From Prostheceraeus crozeri (lineage: Eukaryota; Platyhelminthes; Polycladida; Euryleptidae): a stretch of DNA of 64,000 bases. The notes below the pieces were generated by a model, which was not told the DNA's origin, searched no databases, and worked only from the letters and a program-made list of their open reading frames with translations. Shown in pieces: positions 1-12,600 of this stretch. Made by a program: the position numbers and the translations under genes. The DNA lies in assembly GCA_907163375.1 (NCBI GenBank), contig CAJQUW010012964.1, positions 310,001-374,000 on the forward strand. The letters are read 5' to 3'. Position 1 is the stretch's first letter; each line of letters starts with the position of its first letter.

Positions 1-235
1 AGCTCATGCGCTACTGCAGAATGCAAAAAAGTTCACACTGAAGGAATTAGCATGTTGGGAGTGAGAGCTAAAATTCATCCACCCCCTTGTTATGCATCTA
101 GGGTAAGGAGAGCATCTTCATTGTCAGTGACACTTTATAAATTTACAGAAACCCTCCTGAGAATACACTTGTATGCAATTAAATTAGCAATAGAATGAAT
201 TGAAAGAAACGATGATCCAAATTTCCATACGATGT

Positions 236-299
236 GCGGCTGGGAGGATTCGAGCCCTGGTTAACAGACATGTGCTCCACCAGCCGAGCCACAAGCCGC
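236..299 (-). repeat. tRNA-like sequence, probably SINE fragment
   Basis: Read on the minus strand, it has GCGGC/GCCGC acceptor-like ends, a D-arm with GCTC/GAGC pairing and a near-perfect B box (GGCTCGAATCC). The stretch between the D and T arms is about 8 bases too short for a tRNA, so it is a tRNA-derived SINE or tRNA relic rather than a working tRNA. Confidence 0.45.
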
Positions 300-2276
300 T
301 TACATGCAACCTTGTCGATTGGCAGGATCAAACCCTCACCCTCATCACCACGCATCAGTTGTCATAGCAATTATAACAAATGCCTGAATATTTCGAGTAC
401 AAGCCGAAGTACGAGTATAGAATAGTGACGATCGTAAACAAATAGTAATTCTTTTTACTTTTCAGACAGGGCACCTGACGTGTTACCTCGAATAGTAATC
501 CATCCAATGCAATGGATGGATGAATTGAAAAAACAATCATATGTAACCTTCACGTAGAGCCCACACCTAAATTTATCAATCTGAAGGTTTCTGTGACTGA
601 TAGTATGAGACCATTGCCATTGTAATTTGCCAATAAGTCTGACGATTTTGTATTGTCTAAGAATTGATGTCAATAAATTTTTTTGTTCAGCTATTGGTCT
701 ATCAATATTTGATTTCTATATAATCAGCATAACATAGATGATTAATACCTAATTTCCACCGTTGCTTATTTCAAACATAATAAAATAGAACTGCATGTTC
801 AAGAAATCTATTTTCATTGTTATCTTAAGCTTCAAAATGATGCCAAATTAAGATAATAGAATCGATAATCACTCCACTAATACGTCAAAAATCGAAATTG
901 AGCGATTAACAAAAGCAAAATGGTCAATTCTGTTTCCTCACTCAACATAAGCTCTGATTCCACTTCATGCAAATTTTGCGTCTCGACTTCGTCGTCTCTG
1001 TCGAAATTATTTCGCCCGTCGCTTTCTCTTGGATTTATTCCATTTCTTTTATATTCCTCCTGATCATCAATGAACACAATGTCTGTATTAAATCACTTAA
1101 CGATCAAGAGTCAGATAACAAACTCGAAAATATGTTCATGCAGCACGCCCGCAAACAGAGCACGCACTTACAGAATAACATGAAAAGATCACATCAGTAA
1201 TGAAGTTGGAAATTATTTGTAACCTGATAATCAATAAGCAAGTGGGAAATGCCGCTTTGTTTTTTGGCAGTAAGATATTGAAATGTAGTATGAAGATGCT
1301 ACTTAAATAACTACAAATTAAATTGTGTTTCTGCATTTTCGGCACCTGTCGAGAGCAGGTTTTTGATGCTAAACAGAGAAATCTTCTGTTCCATAACATT
1401 TAACGGCTCCTCTAATTTTACTTCAACTGTTCTAGCACTGTAATGTACGTGTATATGTACTAAATTTCCATTTTTGTAGTTGTCTGACCTGTGTAGTGCA
1501 AATGCTTTTCATAGTCCAGTTGTTCAAAGTCAAAATCGCATTTTTTTGACATTTGTCATTATTGGATTATATTTTTGGTCAGTACGTATGGAATCCTTTG
1601 AGACAACCGCACTAAGTTAATACGAGCCTCCAATCCAGACAAAATAATCCGTCAATGAATTATCTTTGCTCAGTAGTAATCAAGTTCTGTCACACTTGAC
1701 ATTCAAAAAAAATTATTTCGTTTACGATGAAGTACAGATAGCATCTGGAAATATGATACAAAGCAGTCAATATAAGCTAACAATCTTCTTGAATTGTCGA
1801 ATATTAGAATCATAGATGTACGTATTTTGCCTTATTCTAGATGACCGAGCATTTTTCTCTAGGCTGTCAACAAGTGTTTCCCGATTATCAGGTGCTTGAA
1901 ATTGATTTCAAGAGTTTCGGCTTGAATGTTGATACTGTATAAATGTATTTAGATAGTTCTTACTGCATGCAGATGAAATGCTTCATCATCTTGACAGGCA
2001 GCTGACAGAGAAGCAAGCAACTCAATCTCCGAATCGCATTGACCATTGGAAGTGGAGCAGCAGCTAAATATCAAATTCACTGCTTGAACACATGTTCCCG
2101 TAACTACAATCTGTGATAGGCAATACTCCCATGATCTTTATTGCTGGTCAGACTTTTTTCCCATTTTACGTGATTCTAAGGATTATGTCAGTGCGCTGTG
2201 TAGTATAACACATAATGAATCGTATAATAGTCTCAATAGAACATTCGTGCATTCTAGGATTGATGTAAATTACGAT
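300..2276. other. No gene recognised
   Basis: AT-rich sequence. The few short open frames overlap on both strands and show no family features or splice-site support. Confidence 0.4.
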
Positions 2277-3445
2277 TTAATAATAATAATAATAATAGAA
2301 TGCTTTATTTTCAATCAATACAACGAGCGGTATGACTGGTTACAGCAATTACATCATGTGAATCTCGAGTATTTCACGAAACTTCCATTGTAGAGTGAGG
2401 AGGATCGTCGTTGAGGTAGCAATTTCCGGGAGCGACGAACAACACGAGTAGGGTCCCTCACAGTAAAAAGTTCGACAAGTGGATGAATATGGGGATTACC
2501 ACTGATATTTTTAATTAGTTTAACACACATTTTGTCCAGAAAGTCACGCAGATGGGGTTTGCCTTGAACATTTGACCATCGAATTGCAAGACGGTATAGA
2601 CGGTCAAGTTTTTGAAAGTTCTTTACACTTACATCACAAATGATGGGCCAACAAAATGTTATATGACACAGCATAAGACTTACAAAAGCCTGCCAAACGA
2701 CTTCACCACGGTTGTTATTATTACGTAAACGGCGTACAAATGACATGGAACGACAACATTTAGCATACAGTTTTGCGAATTGGACGTCCCAGCGAAGGTC
2801 TGATGTAAAATACACTCCCAAAAATTTTATACAATCAACCTGTTCAATCGTGGAATTATTAATAACAATATCCATGGTCTTACAATTAGAAATATTCCTG
2901 GAAAGGGTCATACATTTAGATTTTTCAACATTAATAATCAGTTTCTTCTTTTTTGTCCATGCACAGAAAATATCTGTATCAGAGTAGAAGTCAGAGTTAA
3001 TACTAGGACAATCAAAATACAACAATGTAATGTCATCGGCATAAACAATAGGTTTTGTATTTACAAAGTCGGGCAAATCATCCATGAAAAGAGAAAACAA
3101 CAGTGGTCCCAAAATGGAGCCCTGGGGAACTCCACTAGAAATAGACCGCCAGGGTGTTACCAAATTATCAGAAACAACACGCTGATACCGATCAATCAAG
3201 AAATTGTAAATAGAATCTATGACATGAGGTGGGCAACTAAAATTGTCACGAATAGATTCAAGCAGTTTGAAATGACTTAAAGTATCGAACGCCTTCTTAA
3301 GGTCAATAGCGAGAAGGGAGACTGAATTTTTAGGGTTGATTGAGATGTGTTCAACAATAGAGAGTCTGATGGCAATTAATGTGTTGGTGCATCCTCCAAA
3401 GCTATTGGGTGTAAAGCCAAATTGTCTACGATTGATATTTTTGCG
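2277..3445 (-). mobile_element. 5'-truncated CR1/L2-like LINE
   Basis: The minus strand encodes the reverse transcriptase from the block before LLAIDLKKAFDTLSHFKLL, through SSGVPQGSILGPLLF and the catalytic YADD, to the C-terminal domain (FLGVYFTSDLRW; RRSRKLLPQRRSSSLYNGSF). The frame is open from about 3430 to its stop at 2354. The 3' end has a TTA-type microsatellite tail (2278-2296 on the plus strand as taataa units). The endonuclease and ORF1 are lost by 5' truncation at about 3440, just upstream of gene A exon 1. The open frame suggests a fairly young insertion. Confidence 0.85.
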
Positions 3446-3544
3446 TTGATATATTGATATATTGATATATTTGTAATCAATCGTTTGAAAATGTTGACGA
3501 AATATAATTGCTGTTCTTTCTTCCAGTGCTGTTGCCGATTGAAG

Positions 3545-3623
3545 ATGCGTTGGACATTGGATTCGATTTTAAGTCACATTTTCTACTGCCTCTATTTGTC
3601 AATAGGGAGCTTTCCGTATTCAG
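3545..3623 (+). CDS. Gene A exon 1: signal peptide
   Basis: Starts MRWTLDSILSHIFYCLYLS, a basic N-terminus followed by a hydrophobic core, and ends in phase 1 at a strong donor (CAG|GTGAGA). Further in-frame ATGs lie upstream at 3485 and 3491; 3545 is chosen because it puts the basic residue directly before the hydrophobic core, as in gene B. The 5' end lies only about 50-100 bases from the broken end of a LINE on the other strand. Confidence 0.65.
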
Positions 3624-6600
3624 GTGAGAAGAAAATTGTACGAAAATTATGTGTTAGACTTTCAACTTCGTATTCAAGAGATGAATACAAGATTTAATTA
3701 AAATAATTAATGGAACTGCAAGCGTTTCTAGCTTATTAGCCATTATTGCCTCTTGTGCCCGTGCACTATAAACCCTATTGCAAATAATTGGTAACTCAGA
3801 TGTAGATGTGTTATCATCAGAACTATAGACTTCAACAGTCAAAGAAATAATTCAAATTTCGTTCTCAGATCTCCGATTCAAATTTCAATCTTTCAAATGC
3901 CTAGGTGCCATGCTTGATACACGCTCGGGCGATCATGCTTCTCCACCTTGAACGGTTCCGAGCACAGCTGAAGATGGCTGAGCGGTCCAGGTATGTCGTT
4001 TGTTGTCATCCTCTCGATCGTCTTCCTTCATTGCGACCCTCTTCGGCCTCCACCGCGAATCCGCAGCGTTTGTACAATATCAACTCGAACTGGTGCCTTC
4101 TGATTTCAGTATAGATTTCTAATCAATTGCATGTCTTTTCCATCTGCTCCGACATCTCGAAGAAGATTGATGACCTTCTCATGACGAACTTTGTCAAATG
4201 CTTTGACACAATCGATGAAGCAAAGGAAAACATTCTGCTTGTGTTGTATAGCTCTTTCGCACAGCATTCGTAGTGTAGAAATTGCGTTGGCAGTTCCTTT
4301 GTCTGGCATAAATCCGAATTGTTCGCCGGTATAATATGCATGTATATCTAACTTAAATAACGAGGTAAAACTGCAGATATTTATTACCCTTTCATGCTCA
4401 ATAATATAAATCTGGTTATCTCAACGATGATGGTAGCATCATTGTCAGCACAGGAAGATCTAGCAAGGTATTTCTGTTACTAGTCAAATGGGAACGCCAG
4501 AGCTTTGTCAATACTAGTTCTCGTTAACCTATCCATCGGTTTGGTAGGCTGTGATAAAGGATGCACGAACAGAAGCACTGAGTTGAAGAGGAGCTTCATG
4601 TTGTTGGTCATATCGATTCAGTTCCGTCGGGAAAATGAATTGTGCTGCTCCGAAGCATGACAACAATGCCTACCCTCCTTGTGTCCTTTTTTCTAGCTGT
4701 TGCTTGTTTATCGACCTCCAATTCGGCCGATCGTAAGAGACCAATTCCTGAACTCCAAGACTTTTGAAGTCGTCATTCACCACGTTTTCCAGTTCCTCTT
4801 TTGCTATCCACGTAACTTCTTCTGATCCACTCCGTCTCATCTTTTCTTACCACGTGGCTAAACCAACGTAGTCTTCGCCTTCTCGCGACGTCTGACCCAT
4901 TGGCGATGGTCTCAAGACCCATTGCTTTACTGATGCTGTCATTCGATTTCGTGTGCGATAGGCTGACACCAAACATCCACCGTAGCATTTGCATCTCCGA
5001 CGATCAAGCATTATTTCATGGGTTGAATGCAACACCTAGCCAATACTTGCTACCTTATAGCATAACTGTAATACACAGACTTCATGTACACAGCTCTTGG
5101 TTCTCAAAGGTGGTCCTTTGGACGTCAAGCAGGCAGTTCACAGAATTTTTAACCATGCACATCTTATTCTTGACACTATTGCTTAATCAATGCCACCAAG
5201 CTATCATGAACGTCCCCAAGACAGTAGAAACTGGTCACACACTTAAGGTGAGTTCCCTCCTTGTCGACGCATTTCACAGGCGAATCAACGTCCCGGTTTG
5301 GACTTGATGTTTGGGAAACTAAGTTGTAGCTCTGCTCAGGTGTCTCCTCACTCACTGTGTTGCATCCCGCAATGAACTCATGTCATATAGGAAGTGCACT
5401 GACACCAACTGGATTCATAGACTCATATTCATGTAGAACTGCACTCTTATCTATCATTGATGTTACGTTAAAGGTTATCATACAGTTGTTTCCAAAAACA
5501 TGGCAACATCAGACATTTGAGAAAATTACTTTCCACAGTAGGTCAAAAATTTGACCTTCCAGTGGTCCAAATTCAATGATTTATCGTGAGAAGTTTGAAA
5601 AGGCACTGCAATTTAATTTAGCTCTCAAGTCCTGCAGCCCTCCTTTAAGAGAACCGTAGTAAAAACCGAAAGTCAACAATACAAAAGAACCGAATTCCGC
5701 CCTCCGTATGTATAGTGTTAAGAGATGATCTACTAATTTTAGAGTTTTCTTGCTTAGAATTGATGATTTCATTGTGGATATCACACCAATTTGTCTCGTC
5801 TCCCCAGGAATACGTTTGCTGCTAAAAAATATTTACACTTTATCGCTAAAAACTATTTACACGCCCGAGCTTTCGCGAGTCGGCTCGCATTCTCAAGGAA
5901 TGAGGGCACGTTCAGCGTCTGGATATTTCGTGTCGTCGATTGAGTGCTGGTCAATACATTATTTTTATGATTGGCTTCTGAAAGTAGAATTGATGAATTT
6001 TCGATGGTTGAATGATGCATCGATCTTTCATTGTTAATTTATCAAATTCTTCAAATGATCTTTTACTGATGCATTCAATTATTCCTTTCATCTACAGTCT
6101 TTGCTGAATCAATTTCTACAACGAATTTCGATATCACGCGCGAAAATGCAAGCATTGGTAATGAGACAACGACGCAAATGTCATCAACGACTACTTCACC
6201 ATGCAATCTTGACTGCAATTATGGCGAATGTGTGATTTTAAGTCATGGACCGCAATGCATGTAAGTGATAATTTGTTTAAAATTTTGAAACCATCAAAGA
6301 TGCTACTGTTATTGTATTCAGTATTTTATATATCTCATTCATTTATGTTAAGTATGTAATGTTTCGAGTAATGAAGCTGTTGACAGTTCAGCTTTAAAAA
6401 TGTATATATGTCCACAATTTCAAAATTTTCGTGGATATAATATTATATTTTTATTATATTATATATAATAACTATATTATAATATATTATATTTATATAT
6501 ATTTGTATTTATGCCAGGAATATACATATAGCCAGACCATATTTCTGTTCTCAATATGACATCCTGACAGTTCAAAAGAGGATTATTTTGTTGAGATATC

Positions 6601-9600
6601 AGATGAGTGATGGAAGCTTCACATTAAATTTCTGATGCTTTCCCACCAACCTTGTGAAAAGAGAGTCGATACAGATTCATAATCACTCTTCTTGAATCAA
6701 TCAGTGCACATTCCAACTCACAGTCATCGTATGACCGACGCCTTGATGAATTCTGAGGGAAGTGTTGATGCGGAAATTATGAGACTTAGTGGCAAATGGG
6801 ATCTTGTCTGAATTCTATTGCTGCCGAAGTGTATAGACGAACTAATTCGAAATGGTGCATTAGTCCATCTTCTTTAGTCCATCAATCATGGACTTCTCCA
6901 GACATCTATAAGTCTTTGTCTATGGATCAAATCTAAACTATTTTCTCTATCTAGCTTTCCAAGGATTTTGATTTGAATGCTAGTTTGATATATAAGCATT
7001 CGCTCATAACAAGTATCGGCGGCAGAAGATCAATGGTGCATCTAGACCGACATTCGAGTCGCCGACATCATTCATGATAAGATTACTGTGTGACTTATAG
7101 AATCACGGATTGATTATGTGATGCTTTACGACAAAACCGCACGTCTCGAAAGCGAACCGTTCGTCAGCTAAAAAGGACCACTTGATTTTGTTGGCGTTGG
7201 TAGTACATGTACTAAATTTGATAGATGTAAAACTAAATCAGAAAAGACGTTGCGACTTCTTCCAGAGGCCTTAGTTTAAATTTATAAATCACTATAAATA
7301 ATCTTAACAGAGTACTAAGTGCAAACTTAAGTCAACTAGAAACCACAGGCCATCATTTCTCAGTTTGAATCTGAGTAGAAATAGTGGCCCCAAGTGGGAA
7401 AATATACATGTGGAAGAAGAAAAATCAACATTCTAATAATATCATCACAAGCCTATTTCCAATCGAATGAAGACACGACACGGTCAAAAAAATTCGAAGG
7501 ATCCAGAAAACGGAAGATGCCAAAGTTAAACAACTACCCTATTTTATAATCCTATAAATAATTAGGTAATTAAAAGTCATAAACGAATGAATGCAAATTA
7601 ATACTAACTGCATAGAGTAATCTGCTCCAGTACAGAGTAGGAATTGAAATACGAAAAAAGGCTAGCCGACCCAACTTAAGACGGGAAGGGCAATAAATTA
7701 AAGCGTATAATCAATTTTTATTTTTACAATTTAAGAACTAGAATGAGAGTTCGTCATGGACTTGACGAGAAGCTAACTTAAAAAATAACAAATGGTGAAA
7801 ATTAAGAAACCCAAGAAACCAAAATTAAGTTTTCTATGTATGGAGTCATCAGAGAGGAACCATGTGGCTGCACGAAGCAAGGTTCGGCCCCTAACCTCCA
7901 ACCTATACCACATGGCGGGGCCAGGCCAACCGTATCGAATGCACGATATGGAAGGGCTCTCCAAGTCTGAGGAAACATAGCAGAACCCAACCGAAAATGA
8001 AATTTTTGCAATTTTTGAGGACAAAAGGGAGGCAAATGAATCTGAAAGAGATTTTTTAGTTCAACATACCAATGATGGAAGGCATCTGTCGGGGCCGAAA
8101 AAAATCAAGGATTATAAAAGTGCAACATCGGTTTACTAGTCACGCTTCGTCACGGTGCATCGCATGAACACGCAAATCACATGTGGCTGGAATCCAATCT
8201 GAAAACAGCAGTGTTTCAGAGTTTTCAGCGTCTTGAAGTATAAGCTACAGTTCAAATACACCCATGTTTGTGCGCAAATCGATAAGCTCGATACAAAATT
8301 AATCTATTTTTATCAAAACTCAGACAAGATCTTCCATCTTCCTCAAAGAATAACTTTATCCATTATGAAAGAAAGGGAATAATCGTAAGATGTGCAACAA
8401 GGGATGATAAAAGGCAAGCCGAAATCGATGCCGTAACAAATTAAAACTCAATAACTGCCCTGAAAGTCAATAAGATCGAACAAAAGAAATTTTTGAAGTT
8501 CAAAAGATAGTAGAAAATACAGCAGAAGTTTCATTCACCTTTTGTTGGATCTTTTCTTGAAATATGTATAAATAACGATGTATTAAGAATACTACCTGGC
8601 CCCTGGAGTTCATGTGACCAACCAACGTTTTTTCAAAACATAGTTTTCAGATGTATGGCCTCTGTCGACGAAATGGACGAAAAATTGCCGTCTTCCATCA
8701 ATAAAAGTAGAAGAATCGAGATGCATTTGTTAGATGCATCATAATCTTGTGACATCTAAATGTACGCCAATCAAATGTCATTTCACTCAATTTCAATAAT
8801 TTTGACGATTCGCTGAGATACAATTATGGTCAGATTTGAATGTTCAATTCGACAAATAGGATGGAAAAAACACATAGAATACAATGCAGGGATACCTACT
8901 GCTATTTTTGGGTGACGCGATTCTTTTTTTAGGGGTGAGGTGATTCAATTGAATACAGCAACACTCAAGCGTCAACTCCAAATAGCACATTGTGAAAACT
9001 GCACAATTCAAAGCCTATTTCAAAGTCTTTCACTGATATTTCCAGATGCTTTTCCGGAGTTCGAGGAGAATTTTGTGATCAGGTACATGGTGGAGCAAAT
9101 CGCCGGCGATGTGAGTAACTCGTCATGTTACATACACAATATTATTATTTTGATCGTAAAATACATGCCGTCTTTTTTACAGTTGCCTCAGCAAAGATAA
9201 TTATTCCAGTCGTGATTGGAATCATCGTCGTTATAGCTGTGATAGGATACATAATCTACAGGTGAGATCTATGATACATGATTCATGGCTGTCTACACTA
9301 GTATAGTGACAGGAACAATTCTGAACACTGTTGCTCTTTAGACTGGTTGTTTGCAACGAAGGACAAGCATTTCCAGCATAATATGGTAGCACTTTGCATT
9401 GTAATGCACTGCAAATCGTACAGCTATTGTTTCAAATCTTCCTAGACAGCGGATTAGCTCAAAATCCTGTTAAACCATCTCACTCTTTGTTTATTGTGAC
9501 TGAAATTCTGAAGTCAGTGCTGATTATGGGATATATGATTGCTGTGAAAATTTCAACTTGCATAAGACTGGCATAATAAGATGCAGAAGTCGATTTTTTG

Positions 9601-12600
9601 TGAATATTTTCTTTAGTCACTCAAAACAATTTCTATGGACATGCCGGTAAAAGACAATTTAAATACGGCAGGAGAGCAAAAATAACTGGAGACTCTGATT
9701 CTTCAAACAATACAGTCTCATGCTTTCTTTATTTTTTTTACTTTAACTACTTTATTTAAATTGAACAAATAGCAAAAATTGTGCCATCGTTTAAAGCACA
9801 TTCTGCAAAAGTATGATAAAAAATCTTGGTGGTTAACGCGGAGGCAAGAGGAGACTTTTTAACTTTATGACTTTCACTTGAGATTTTTAATCATACTCAT
9901 GCTTTCTTAATCCTCTGTTGAAATACATTTTGATCTTGTCACTAATACAAGACAAGAAAGTGTACATTCGGAAATGAAGAAAATCATAATATTGCACGAA
10001 TATAAATTGACAACATTTTAAGTGAAACGACAAGCATGAGAGTTTAGGGCGATTCAGCTAAATGAAATGAATAACGTCACGACATCCTCTATACAAGACA
10101 TATTGGTTAAGACATGATGATGAACCAGTCTCCATACGAGGCTAAATATTTGAGAGTCAGTTAATTTACTACAATTCACACTCATGCTTTTTCCTCCATT
10201 TTCTCCATTTTGCGAGTGCTGAATGTGGGCCAATATCGAATATATGCCTGAAGGCGCTACTCCACGCATCTCCATCTTGAACGTCGATGCGCCCAAGCAA
10301 AGTTGTAACCTGGCCTGAACACGATTGGAGCACTACTGTTGCCTACCGCACCTTTATGAAGTTAAGTATATTGATGCAAGAGTGAATGTGGCCCTTGGGC
10401 TAGGTCATTATCTCTTCAGTAGTTGTCACGAAATGAATTTGTTGTCCGTAGATGCTATCTGCTCAGACGAAATCAGATCGAGCTGCTGACATCGCTACAC
10501 TTCAAGCTATCGTATTTAGTCTGGACACATATTACATGTAGCACTAACATTTTGTATGATTCGATTTGCTATATCATCAATGGCTTCATTATGATGCTAT
10601 AATATAATCTATGTAAATTAATGCTATTAGTATTAATGAATTAAGTTAATATTAAATTATTAGTTAATTAAGCTTTAATAATTCCAATTTATACATCAAA
10701 TCCACGTACGAATGATGATACATGTGGTTGAGGGCAATTACATGTATATGCATTGTCTTCTTTTTCTACATCGGTGATAGTATTAAGTCATGTGGTTGCG
10801 GAATATCACGCAAGTTTATGAGACAATTAGCCGGCTTTCGAAAATCCCGGTTGCCCCTGTTTGTGTTTTTGTGTTTCACGAAAACAGTTGCAGTTATATA
10901 TTTTGTTTATAATGATGGGCATATCGGCTATACGTGACTGCTCTGGGTAATCCGCGTAGCATGTTGGCAATATATTCTCAGAGATACGCAGTTAGCATAT
11001 TAAGCGGAATTTCGACTGATAATCAATAAATTTCACTTTAAATACACCACTGACATGTCGCATAAGTTAGTGCATCTGTAATAATTAATAAATGCTGTAT
11101 TTTGCAAACACAATGTAAATAGAATGATGAAACATTGAGTTGCATCCTCAGTTGAAAAATTGGAGCAGACCTGAATAGCTGCCACTACATCCCATATCAG
11201 GAATCATCACCACGCCTAGTTTACATCTCCCACAACATCGACAGAACTCCCTCTTTAAAGTAACAGCCATGCACGGGTAAATTTGCAATTAGCATGTTAG
11301 TGAATGTTCTCACTCCATCATTCATACAGCATCGCCGTTGGTGCTTAAACAATAACAGTGACAGAGACTCATTCGGTGAAGTTGTCAGAAAAAAGAACAG
11401 CACTAAGTGAGGAATTCTTTCTTTCTTAATTCGTGGTGGACTCACAAGTGGGTTTGACGATGCCCTATGGTCGAGTCAAGCCACTTCGTTCAATGTCTCA
11501 TTCATCTCAGTCAAGAGCTCTTGCCTACTTCTCAGGTGCGACGCCAGTCGTCTTTTGTGTTATTTTCCTCACCACATCCTCAGCACTGGCTGAAGGAAAT
11601 CATCTTAACCAATAGGCTTTTCATTCAAATGAATTGACCGCTCTTCAAACATAAATCTACAGAACAAATTGCTTGATAAGAAAAATACCAAAGTCTGAAC
11701 AAAGAGTCTGTAGATTTCACTTACCGAATCATAGAATTCAGTGCAATCATTTTGCAGCGACTACTAAAAATATTCTTATGGATATCAGTAGGTAATTTTT
11801 TGGATTTTTTTCTGACATATATCTTTTGCTATATTGTTTGGAATATTGTTTCTAGATACTCATATATTACTTCCGTCTTACTTACATACGATGATGCTGA
11901 TTTGGATGAGAAGGATTGTGAATAAGTTTTTGTCTGAGCTTCTGAATAATTGTGCGGGTCAGGCCTGGCCCGGTTCTAACTATGCGCTCAGGGTCCAACT
12001 CCTGAAGTACGTCGTCGCACCGCCTCCTTGATTTGCGTCCTTCTACCTCCAGAGACATTAATTTCCTTGACCAAGAGTCCTCTAGCATTCTTTTCACATG
12101 ACCATACCAACGTAGTCTGCCCCCATCGAATGACTGCTTCATGCTGATGGATTTCAAGCGTCTCCCATTTTTTTTCTGTAGGTCTCCGATTAGGTAGTTA
12201 TTCCAGACAAATCCTTATAATCATTTCATAGCAACTGCGGCTGAAGCGACCAAAGTCCTACATAGGCCACGTATCGCTTGCAAAAACATCACACTACGTG
12301 CACACATGTTGTAAGCATGGCCACGAGTTCTGAATTTAATACTGCTGCTCGTGCGAAGTGAAGGAGCTCTTGAAAATTCTTCCATGCACTCATGCCTCTC
12401 GACGTGACAGCATCACACAGCCACCCCCGTTTGACCAAGTATGTCTCTGAGAGAGCAAAACTTCGGAGAAGCTTCATACGGATCCTTGCGAATCTGGACA
12501 TGGGTAGTTATTGCTTCGAAGGGAGAGGCCTCGCCGTGATATTTCCTACATCTGAAACTGGGATGCTGTCTCAATGCACCCGTGATCCCTGAAAATGTGT

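Noticed and set aside
236-299. Functional tRNA gene
   Set aside because: A and B boxes and acceptor pairing are present, but the anticodon region is about 8 bases too short.
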